Source: Bacillota bacterium
GTDB taxonomy: Bacteria; Bacillota; Clostridia; Lachnospirales; Lachnospiraceae
Length of the DNA stretch: 64,000 nucleotides
NCBI GenBank assembly: GCA_023423045.1
Contig: JAFAGA010000024.1
Location: forward strand, 86,092-150,091
Direction of reading: 5' to 3'
A model generated the notes under the pieces. That model was not told the origin of the DNA, searched no databases, and was given only the letters and a program-made list of their open reading frames with translations. A program made the position numbers and the translations under genes. Position 1 is the first letter of the stretch; every line of letters begins with the position of its first letter. This document shows positions 8,572 through 15,545 of the stretch, in pieces.

Positions 8572-9165
8572 ATGAAGCAATTTTCAGCAAATAAATCCAT
8601 TGGAATATTTCAATATAATGCACCGGTAACATTGACCTTTGTTATCCTTTCTTTTTTTGTGGTGTTATTAGGCTATCTGACCCGGAGTGTTTCTACCTCC
8701 CTGCTGTTTTGCACCTATCCGGCTCCGCTTACAGATCCTCTCACCTATGTTCGGCTGTTGGGACATGTGCTGGGACACGCTGATTGGAAGCACTATGCCG
8801 GCAATATGGTGCTGTTTTTGGTACTGGGGCCATTGCTGGAGGAAAAGTATGGATCTGCAGCTCTTCTTAAGATGTTTGTATTTACCGCGGTGGTTTCCGG
8901 ATTGATTTATATGGTATTCTATCCGCAGAGTGCCCTTCTTGGCGCCAGCGGCATCGTATTTATGATGATTGTCCTTTCCTCTGCGGCAGGAATGAATCAA
9001 GGAAAGGTTCCCATCACTCTGATTCTTGTTGTAATCATCTATCTTGGAGGAGAGATAACGGGCAGTCTGGGGGCGGCCGATGGCATAGCCCATATGGCTC
9101 ATATCACAGGGGGCTTATGCGGTGCTGTTTTTGGATTTTTACTGGTGAAGAGAAGGAAGAGTTAG
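8572..9165 (+). CDS. Rhomboid family intramembrane serine protease
   Basis: A 197-residue polytopic membrane protein of the rhomboid family. The catalytic serine is S126 in LLGASGIVF and the partner histidine H177 in MAHITGG; the oxyanion-side HxxxN motif is present as H74 and N78 in KHYAGNMVLF. About six transmembrane helices fit the minimal bacterial rhomboid. An ATG at 8554 is also in frame but lacks a ribosome site; GGAGGAGAAATC sits correctly before the ATG at 8572, so I use that. The substrate is unknown. It lies between two intergenic repeat loci and appears monocistronic. Confidence 0.92.
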   Translation: MKQFSANKSIGIFQYNAPVTLTFVILSFFVVLLGYLTRSVSTSLLFCTYPAPLTDPLTYVRLLGHVLGHADWKHYAGNMVLFLVLGPLLEEKYGSAALLKMFVFTAVVSGLIYMVFYPQSALLGASGIVFMMIVLSSAAGMNQGKVPITLILVVIIYLGGEITGSLGAADGIAHMAHITGGLCGAVFGFLLVKRRKS

Positions 9166-9334
9166 AGGAAGAACGAAAGGAAGAGTTAAAGGATGAACTA
9201 AGGAAGCGTTAAATACAGAATAAAAAAAGACAAAAAGAAGAATTGGCATGAAAATGATAATTCTATAGATAAGATTAAGCGTTTATTAAAATTCTGTGAT
9301 TTTATTCCGGAACCATTTTACTTGGGAGGAAACC

Positions 9335-9550
9335 ATGGTATAATGTCGGCAGACATTATACCAGCGCATACATGCGCGTGCGCCGAAGCGAAGCGTAGTG
9401 CGCATTCCACCGTAAAGCGGCATACCATAAGCACTTGTGCTTATGGTATAATGTCGGCAGACATTATACCAGCGCATACATGCGCGTGCGCCGAAGCGAA
9501 GCGTAGTGCGCATTCTGCCGCAAAGCGGCATACCATAAGCACTTGTGCTT
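9335..9550 (+). repeat. Two head-to-tail 108-bp palindrome-rich repeat units
   Basis: Unit starts at 9335, 9443 and (divergent third) 9551 are exactly 108 bp apart. Each unit holds three inverted repeats: GGTATAATGTC-GGCA-GACATTATACC, GCGCAT-AC-ATGCGC, and ATACCATAAGCAC-TT-GTGCTTATGGTAT spanning the unit junction. The two units differ at only a few bases (CCACCGT versus TGCCGCA). TATAAT boxes are present on both strands. Open frames cross this array on both strands but follow its periodicity and are not credible genes. Confidence 0.85.
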
Positions 9551-9655
9551 ATGATATAATGAAAGCGGAATGAGAAAATTGCATGCTTGCCTGCAATTTC
9601 CGATTGGAGCAACAAGATCATGGATACGGTTTATATTCATGATATAATGAAAAAA
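9549..9655 (+). repeat. Dispersed 88-bp repeat, locus C
   Basis: A unit of the dispersed family directly abuts the 108-bp array: (T)TATGATATAATGAAAGCGG at 9549 and TCATGATATAATGAAA at 9637, 88 bp apart. Its interior (GCTTGCCTGCAATTTCCGATTGGAGCAACAAGATCATGGA) matches the variant at 49490 better than the variants at 2074 and 8408. The spacer before the array (9166-9334) contains nothing that I recognise. Confidence 0.75.
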
Positions 9656-9754
9656 TCCGGGAGATTACCCAAATCCCGTTATAAGTCGAAACAACGAGTG
9701 GCATATTTTGTGAACCGCTCTTATGTTAATAAAACACTGGGAGTGGAGTGAGCC

Positions 9755-10633
9755 ATGTTTGGTTATGTCAATGTATATAAACCGGAATTGAAGATGAAGG
9801 ATTTTTATAAATATAAGGCATATTATTGCGGTTTATGTAAAACCTTAAAGGATAACTACGGGCGATTGGGGCAGATGACTCTGTCCTATGATATGACCTT
9901 TCTTATTCTGCTGCTGACCTCTCTCTATGAAAGTGATACAGTGAAGCTTCAGAACCGGTGTCTGGTGCATCCGGTCAGGAAGCATGATACTTTGGTGAAT
10001 GAGATGACTGCCTATGTGGCGGCAATGAATATTGCACTTAGTTACCATCATCTGAGAGATGACTGGATGGATGAGAAGAAGCCGGCAGGACTGGCAGGAG
10101 CCGGGATGCTAAAAAGATATTATAAGAAGATCAGCCGTCAATATCCGAGGCAATGCAAGGCGATAGAGGAAAGCCTTGCCGCGCTTGCCCAGTGCGAGAA
10201 GCGCCGGGAAACCAATATTGATCTTGTGGCGCGCTGCTTCGGAGAATTGATGTCGGAGCTATTTGTATATCGCCGGGACAGATGGGAGGAAGGGCTTCGC
10301 AGGATGGGTTTTTACCTTGGCAAGTATATCTATATTCTTGACGCATATGATGATATTGAAAAGGATAGGAAGCATAACAGCTATAATCCATTACTGCAGA
10401 AAAGAAAGAAGAACGAGGGGCATATGCAAACAATCCCCCTCTTTGATGAAAATCTGCATGAAGAATGCCGCCGGATTCTAACAATGATGATGGCCGAATG
10501 CACGAAGGAGTTTGAAAAGCTCCCATGCCTGCTGGATATTGACATACTCCGCAATATTTTATATGACGGAGTATGGACTAAATTTGATGAAATACAAAAA
10601 GAGAGAACGAATAAGGAAGGAACAGGATCATGA
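9755..10633 (+). CDS. DUF5685 family protein
   Basis: A 292-residue soluble protein of the family I know as DUF5685. It starts MFGYVNVYKPELKMKDFYKYKAYYCGLCKxL, with the paired cysteines of YYCGLCK near residues 27-30, and is otherwise all helical. The DAYDDIEKDRKHNSYNPL segment near residue 200 resembles the aspartate-rich turn of isoprenoid-synthase-like folds, although that is only a resemblance. The stop overlaps the ATG of the J-domain gene (ATGA), so the two are translationally coupled, and a small membrane protein follows. A GGAGTGA site precedes the ATG. No biochemical function is known to me; context suggests work with Hsp70. Confidence 0.82.
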   Translation: MFGYVNVYKPELKMKDFYKYKAYYCGLCKTLKDNYGRLGQMTLSYDMTFLILLLTSLYESDTVKLQNRCLVHPVRKHDTLVNEMTAYVAAMNIALSYHHLRDDWMDEKKPAGLAGAGMLKRYYKKISRQYPRQCKAIEESLAALAQCEKRRETNIDLVARCFGELMSELFVYRRDRWEEGLRRMGFYLGKYIYILDAYDDIEKDRKHNSYNPLLQKRKKNEGHMQTIPLFDENLHEECRRILTMMMAECTKEFEKLPCLLDIDILRNILYDGVWTKFDEIQKERTNKEGTGS

Positions 10634-11247
10634 TATCGAATCCCTATAAAGTACTTGAAATATCGCCTAATGCATCCAATGAAGAAATAAAAAAAGCTTA
10701 CCGTGAGCTCAGCCGCAAATATCATCCGGATTCCTATGTAGATAATCCGCTGGCCAGCCTTGCCGAAGAGAAATTCAAGGAGGTTCAGGAGGCTTATGAA
10801 CAGATTATGAAGGAGCGAGAGGGCGGATATTCCTATGGTAATACATCAGCCTACGGACAGACCGGCTATTCCGAAGGAGGCGGCGAGGCGGAGCTTGGTG
10901 CCGCTGCCAGCTATCTGAATGCGGGTCGTTACCGGGAGGCACTCAATGTATTGTCCGGAATTGGTCTGCGCAATGCAAGATGGTACTATTTCAGTGCGAT
11001 TGCCAATGCGGGGATCGGCAATAATGTGACCGCACATGATCACATTACCCAGGCGATGAGAATGGAACCGAATAATCCCGAATATACCAATCTATATAAC
11101 CAGCTGCAATGGCAGAACCAGAGATACAGCAGCGGCCGCTATAATTCGGGAAAAGGCGGTTATGATGTCGGTAATCTGTGCTGTGATCTGTGGTGTGCTG
11201 ACACCCTGTGCGAATGTATGGGAGGAGATCTGATTTCATGCTGCTAA
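10630..11247 (+). CDS. J-domain protein with cysteine-rich C-terminal tail
   Basis: A 205-residue protein. Residues 3-65 are a J domain with the HPD motif at 32-34 (RKYHPDSY), so it should stimulate an Hsp70 (DnaK-type) ATPase. A Gly/Tyr-rich linker follows (about 68-90), then TPR-like helices (YLNAGRYREALNVLSGIGLRNARWYY), and a tail containing CCDLWCADTLCECMGGDLISCC in which eight cysteines sit within the last 22 residues. This tail could bind metal or be lipidated or disulfide-linked, but nothing in the sequence decides. It lacks the zinc-finger and C-terminal domains of true DnaJ. Its start overlaps DUF5685 and its end overlaps the next gene by ten bases. Confidence 0.88.
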   Translation: MISNPYKVLEISPNASNEEIKKAYRELSRKYHPDSYVDNPLASLAEEKFKEVQEAYEQIMKEREGGYSYGNTSAYGQTGYSEGGGEAELGAAASYLNAGRYREALNVLSGIGLRNARWYYFSAIANAGIGNNVTAHDHITQAMRMEPNNPEYTNLYNQLQWQNQRYSSGRYNSGKGGYDVGNLCCDLWCADTLCECMGGDLISCC

Positions 11248-11768
11248 ACGCGAAAAAGATGGCTTTTTTGGGTTTGCTGCTCGCAGTGACCGTATTACTT
11301 ATTGCTCTAAGCGGTGTTCTTGAATTCAATACCCTGTTTTTGTTAGGAGCCGCCTCCTTTGGTGTGGGAATAGCAATTCGGGAAAGCAGCCTCCGCTACG
11401 GGGCGGGCTTTTATCTGGCGGCTATCCTTCTGGGGCTGATCCTGGCACCAAATAAATTTTATTGTATCACCTTTGCTGTCATGGGAATGTATCTGATTGT
11501 TATCGAATACTCCTTTGATCGCTTGACCCGCATGAAGCAGAAGATCAATCGGCAGAAGCTGTATTGGGTGATTAAATACACAGCCTTTAATATCATGTAT
11601 CTGCCGATCATTATCTTCCTGCCTGGATTAATCTATCAGGGAGAAAGGAACAGTATTCTTCTTGCAGTTATGTTCCTGGTCGGACAGGTGGTGCTCCTGG
11701 TATATGATATGGCATACCGTTATTTTCAGAATTATGTATGGGGGAAAGTAAGAAAAAAGCTTTTTTAA
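11238..11768 (+). CDS. Small polytopic membrane protein of unknown function
   Basis: A 176-residue protein with about six hydrophobic segments (near residues 8-24, 28-42, 48-65, 68-85, 110-130, 138-158) and a basic C-terminus. An ATG at 11208 is in frame, but GGAGGAGA at about 11220 is spaced for the ATG at 11238, which overlaps the J-domain gene's end by ten bases. The short overlap and shared strand put it in one operon with the DUF5685 and J-domain genes. I do not recognise a family; the trio may act together at the membrane. Confidence 0.8.
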   Translation: MLLNAKKMAFLGLLLAVTVLLIALSGVLEFNTLFLLGAASFGVGIAIRESSLRYGAGFYLAAILLGLILAPNKFYCITFAVMGMYLIVIEYSFDRLTRMKQKINRQKLYWVIKYTAFNIMYLPIIIFLPGLIYQGERNSILLAVMFLVGQVVLLVYDMAYRYFQNYVWGKVRKKLF

Positions 11769-11823
11769 ACAAAAAAGTAAATAAATATAAATAAATATAA
11801 AATAGCGGAGGAGGGTTTCATGT

Positions 11824-13269
11824 ATGAGTAGCATTTATGAATTACCGAGAAGCACACCGGAGAAGCAAGGGGTGCCCTCCCGGGCGATCCTGGCGTTCCT
11901 GGAGGAAGCCGAGAGGATTAGAAAAGAGGATATGAGCCAGGATTTTCACAGCTTTATGCTTCTGCGCCATGGTTATGTAATTGCAGAGGGCTGGTGGGAG
12001 CCTTACAGCAGGAACATGCCCCATATGCTGTTTTCCCTGAGCAAAAGCTTTACCTCTACAGCAATTGGCTTTGCCGTTCAGGAAGGCCTGCTCACGGTGG
12101 AGGACAAGGTTGTTTCCTATTTCAGGGAGGAGTGCCCGGAGCCTGGCGAAAAGCTTGCCGCAATGAGGGTGAAGGATCTGCTGTCCATGTCCACCGGACA
12201 TATTGAAGACACTACTTCCTATATGGTAGAAAGAAGTGATGGAGACTGGGTTCGGGGATTCCTGGAGGTTCCGGTGGAGAAGGAGCCGGGAACGTATTTT
12301 CTATATAATACCGGAGCAACCTACATATTATCCGTTATCCTCCAGAAGCTTACAGGGACGAAATTAATTGATTATTTGCAGCCCCGGTTATTTAAGCCCC
12401 TGGGTATTGAGGGCGCTGCCTGGGAATGCTGTCCCAAGGGGTATAACACCGGCGGATTTGGCTTAAGAGTTAAGACGGAGGATATTGCAAAATTCGGACA
12501 ATTCTATCTTAATAAGGGAAAGCTGGGCGAAGAGCAATTACTTTCGGAGGAATGGGTGAAGGAAGCGACTGCCGCCCACAGTGATAATTCCAGGAACGAT
12601 GACAAGGACTGGGGGCAGGGCTATGGATATCAGTTCTGGCGCTGCAGGCATCAGGCGTTCCGGGGAGACGGCGCCTTTGGTCAATATTGTGTGGTAATGC
12701 CGGAGCAGGATATGGTGCTGGCAATCACCGGAGGAATGCGGGACATGCAAAAACCCCTGGAGATTCTGTGGGAGAAACTGCTGCCCGGAGCCGGGGCGCA
12801 TGCGTTGCCTGAGAGCAGCGATTATGAGGAACTGAAGGACAAGCTTGCCAATTTGAAGCTGCTGCTTCCGAAGGGCAGCCCCGCCTCCGGGATGGAGGAG
12901 ACAATCGCCAGCCTCCGCTATGAGCTGGATGAGAATTCTTTCCATTTCAAACGGATAAGCTTTGAGTTCAGGGAAGGAGTGCTATCTTTGAGGTTGGACA
13001 CAGCGCAGTCGCAGCACAGCTATTCGGTGGGGATAGAGCGGTGGACCTCGGATGAGATATTCTTTCAGGGAAATATGGAACCGGCTGCCTTTACCGGCAT
13101 CTGGGAGAAGGAGGATACTCTGTTAATCCAATGCCGTCTTACCTCCACCCCCTTTGGCCTTCAGCTGCGAATTCATTTCACAGAACAGGAGCTTACCCTG
13201 GAGCTGAAAACGAATGTTGGCTTTAGTGAGCCGCAGCCGGAGCAGGTAAAGGGAGTGCGCCTGGGGTAA
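11824..13269 (+). CDS. Serine hydrolase, beta-lactamase class C / S12 fold
   Basis: A 481-residue member of the beta-lactamase-related serine hydrolases. The SxxK nucleophile motif is S71-L-S-K74, the second catalytic tyrosine is Y161 in YNTGATY, and the third-motif region is the GDGAFGQY segment near 280. Residues 1-335 form the catalytic domain; residues 340-481 are a beta-rich C-terminal domain of the type attached to S12 esterases and peptidases. No signal peptide is present, so it is probably cytoplasmic and acts as an esterase or peptidase rather than a resistance beta-lactamase. GGAGGAGGG precedes the ATG; an ATG four bases upstream is out of frame and stops at once. The substrate is unknown. 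Confidence 0.88.
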   Translation: MSSIYELPRSTPEKQGVPSRAILAFLEEAERIRKEDMSQDFHSFMLLRHGYVIAEGWWEPYSRNMPHMLFSLSKSFTSTAIGFAVQEGLLTVEDKVVSYFREECPEPGEKLAAMRVKDLLSMSTGHIEDTTSYMVERSDGDWVRGFLEVPVEKEPGTYFLYNTGATYILSVILQKLTGTKLIDYLQPRLFKPLGIEGAAWECCPKGYNTGGFGLRVKTEDIAKFGQFYLNKGKLGEEQLLSEEWVKEATAAHSDNSRNDDKDWGQGYGYQFWRCRHQAFRGDGAFGQYCVVMPEQDMVLAITGGMRDMQKPLEILWEKLLPGAGAHALPESSDYEELKDKLANLKLLLPKGSPASGMEETIASLRYELDENSFHFKRISFEFREGVLSLRLDTAQSQHSYSVGIERWTSDEIFFQGNMEPAAFTGIWEKEDTLLIQCRLTSTPFGLQLRIHFTEQELTLELKTNVGFSEPQPEQVKGVRLG

Positions 13270-13271
13270 CT

Positions 13272-14063
13272 TTAGCTTCCTGTGCTGGTGTAGTGACGCA
13301 CTCCGATACGCCACACAATCAAAGAAAACACGAGGAAGATTACCCCGGCGGGCAAGGATAAGAAGGCAAGAGGATAGGGTTCTCCCCAATCGCAGATTAC
13401 TGCGGCAGGATAATAGGAGACCAGAAGCATCGGCATGAAATAGGTGAAGAGATTGCGCAGGGCTTTTGGCATGTATTCTATGGGACAGTGGGTAATCTGA
13501 TAGCTTGCATTGGTGAAGATATAAATCCAATCCAGGGCCTTTATTGTAAAGAAGGCAATTCCGGAGGTGAAGATGAACACACCGATGTAGGTCAGAAAGC
13601 CGCCTGCCAGAGCAAGAAGCAGAATGAGTGAGTCCATGGGACTTAAGCGCTGCTGCATTTTGTTCAGGCACCAGAAAATGGCACAAATTCCGCTGACCAC
13701 TCTGGCTAACCGATGGAGATGAAAATAGCTGGCGGAAACCTGGACCACCAGGGACCTGGGTCTTAATAAGAGCCGGTCAAAATCCCCGGTGCGCACCATC
13801 TTCCAGGGGAAATAGTCGAAGCCCCGAAAGAAGGTTTCTGCTAAGCCGAAACTGGTCAGGGCGATGGCGTAGATCAAAAGAATACGTTCCATTGTCCAGG
13901 GGCCGATACTGCCAAAGCGTGAGAACATAAAGATCAGGCTGATGGGATCAAAAATCACGACGAGGAATACCTGCAATATCATCAAAGGCCAGCCCTTATA
14001 TTGCAGGCCCGAGAGAAAGTGCATTTTTATATACTTAAAATATAATTGGATATCAGCAGTCAT
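13272..14063 (-). CDS. ABC-2 type permease (ABC2_membrane_6-like), second of pair
   Basis: A 263-residue membrane protein with about six helices. The central VRTGDFDRLLLRPRSLxxQ segment is a hallmark of the DUF990-type ABC-2 permeases that work in pairs with one ATPase. AAAGGAGCT precedes the ATG at 14061-14063, 25 bases after the upstream permease gene. It converges on the serine hydrolase with only two bases between the stops. No ATP-binding gene is next to it. The substrate is unknown; families of this kind are implicated in export of polysaccharide, antibiotic or lipid-like molecules. Confidence 0.85.
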   Translation of the reverse strand: MTADIQLYFKYIKMHFLSGLQYKGWPLMILQVFLVVIFDPISLIFMFSRFGSIGPWTMERILLIYAIALTSFGLAETFFRGFDYFPWKMVRTGDFDRLLLRPRSLVVQVSASYFHLHRLARVVSGICAIFWCLNKMQQRLSPMDSLILLLALAGGFLTYIGVFIFTSGIAFFTIKALDWIYIFTNASYQITHCPIEYMPKALRNLFTYFMPMLLVSYYPAAVICDWGEPYPLAFLSLPAGVIFLVFSLIVWRIGVRHYTSTGS

Positions 14064-14088
14064 ATGAGCTCCTTTCTATAACCGGCGA

Positions 14089-14940
14089 TCATCCTCCCTG
14101 GATGATCAGCCGGTTTATCTTTTTCTTCATAAGGGATTTGCCAAGGAGGATGAACAGGGCGCTCCAGGATAATTGAAGGCTCAGCGCCCAGAGAATACGG
14201 TCCGGTGCCATGGTTCCCACATAAAAGCGAAGGGGGAGATCCAGGTATCCGGCAAAGGGCTGCAGCAGGAGAAAAGGCTGAAGAACATCCGGCCATAGCT
14301 GAAGCGGTAAATAGCTGCCGGATAAGATACCGCCGATCAGCATGATAATATAAGTGGGGCCATCACCCCATCGGATGTTTAACCGGATGCCGCATACCAG
14401 GGTGCCGTAAGCACTGCACAGCCAAAAAGCGCTGGAAGCGGACAGAATAGCGCACAGGAGTCCGGCAAGAGAGGCAGGAGGGCCCAGGCGATAGGCGCGG
14501 GGAGCTAAAAGACCTGCGATCAGGATGAAGGAGCCTCTCCAGAGGAGGGGGATTAATCTGCCCGCGGCCACCTTGGCGAACCAATGATGGTAAAGATTCA
14601 GAGGGCGGCACAGATCCAGAGATACGTCCCCATTTTGAATCTTGGCCAGGATATCGCTATCGATATTCATAGGCTGCATCAGGAACAGAAACTGGGCCAG
14701 CCAAATATAGGTGACCAGCTGTTCCAGGTTAAGTCCTGCCATCAGACCGGCGGATGGATTGTCGGAATGAAGGTAGAAGACGGAATACACAACGATTTCG
14801 ATCAATACCCAGAAAATACTGATGGAGGCTCCGGCGAGTGCGGCAATCCGGTATTGGAGCCCTTCCGCGGCCTTCATGCGGAAAATAGTCAGGTAAGCCT
14901 TAGCCGGCGAGTCAAGGCGGGAAAGCTTTGAGATTAACAT
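14089..14940 (-). CDS. ABC-2 type permease, first of pair
   Basis: A 283-residue membrane protein with about six helices and the IQNGDVSLDLCRPLNLYHHWFA segment, equivalent to the GDFDRLLLRP motif of its neighbour, so the two are probably subunits of one transporter. CGGAGGAAA precedes the ATG at 14938-14940. It is the first gene of the minus-strand pair; upstream lies a 600-base spacer with no ATPase gene on either strand, which is unusual because a complete system has ATPase plus two permeases. The ATPase may be supplied from elsewhere in the genome. Confidence 0.85.
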   Translation of the reverse strand: MLISKLSRLDSPAKAYLTIFRMKAAEGLQYRIAALAGASISIFWVLIEIVVYSVFYLHSDNPSAGLMAGLNLEQLVTYIWLAQFLFLMQPMNIDSDILAKIQNGDVSLDLCRPLNLYHHWFAKVAAGRLIPLLWRGSFILIAGLLAPRAYRLGPPASLAGLLCAILSASSAFWLCSAYGTLVCGIRLNIRWGDGPTYIIMLIGGILSGSYLPLQLWPDVLQPFLLLQPFAGYLDLPLRFYVGTMAPDRILWALSLQLSWSALFILLGKSLMKKKINRLIIQGG

Positions 14941-15091
14941 GGGATTTCCTCCGGTAGGGATTATTTTTTAGACGCCTGCTAATTTTACAGGATGGGAGCG
15001 TATTTGTAAAATTCAAGAAGAAGCGCAGGGTGATATGGCGGCAGCCTTATAAAGTCAGGGCTCATTATTTCTTGATTTTGCTGATTTTTTC

Positions 15092-15120
15092 TTGACAACC
15101 TGGCATTTTAAGGGTATGAT
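15092..15120 (+). promoter_or_regulatory. Near-consensus sigma-A promoter
   Basis: TTGACA at 15092-15097, a 17-base spacer, and TATGAT at 15115-15120. The nearest coding start on this strand is over 400 bases away, while a terminator lies 100 bases downstream, so this promoter most simply makes a short RNA. Confidence 0.72.
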
Positions 15121-15126
15121 ATAAAT

Positions 15127-15222
15127 ATGATTTGAAGGAAAAACATCAGGGTTTTCTATTCTGTTGTCAAAATTAAATATATGGGATATGGCAGGCATTG
15201 GATCGGATCCGATGCTTTTTTA
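15127..15222 (+). ncRNA. Candidate small RNA or attenuated leader
   Basis: The segment lies between a near-perfect promoter (15092-15120) and a rho-independent terminator (stem GCATTGGATC / GATCCGATGC at 15195-15215 followed by six T). The predicted transcript is about 95 bases. I see no match to a riboswitch class that I know and no convincing small ORF. It could be a free small RNA or a terminated leader of the surface-protein operon that starts at 15546. Confidence 0.5.
15195..15221 (+). terminator. Rho-independent terminator of the candidate small RNA
   Basis: A ten-base inverted repeat with one G-T wobble is followed directly by TTTTTT. Confidence 0.75.
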
Positions 15223-15413
15223 ATTCTATTATTATTTTCATATGCGTATAATTCTTCTGAGGCAAAAGAAGGATTGACAAATCATGTATTATTTGGTGGA
15301 ATTATAGGTGCATACCATGGAAGGGCATCTTCGGTGTAGTTTTGGCATCTTTTGACGCTTAAATTTTGTGAGACAGGATGCTTCAGATATTCGGCAAATT
15401 AATAAAAAATATA

Positions 15414-15472
15414 GGAAAAGGATGTCATATGTTTTGGAAAAAGTGCCGATAACAGTTATGACATCCTTTTCC
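15414..15472. other. Perfect 16-bp inverted repeat upstream of surface operon
   Basis: GGAAAAGGATGTCATA at 15414-15429 is exactly complementary to 15457-15472, with a 27-base loop whose ends (TGTT/AACA) can extend the stem. It lies about 75 bases before the chosen start of the secreted protein gene. It could be a leader RNA structure, an operator or a terminator; on the minus strand the stem is followed by a T-rich run. A weak promoter-like TTGACA lies upstream at 15274-15279. The rest of the 14941-15545 spacer shows nothing else. Confidence 0.55.
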
Positions 15473-15545
15473 ATGTCCTTGGGATGCCGACAGGCGGTAA
15501 GCCACTTGCCATATGTTAATAAAAAGAAAGGTTAAAGGAAGAAAT

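Noticed and set aside
9286..9621. Open frames on both strands across the palindromic array (83 and 111 codons)
   Set aside because: The predicted peptides repeat with the 108-bp DNA period and the frames overlap each other; they follow from the repeat.
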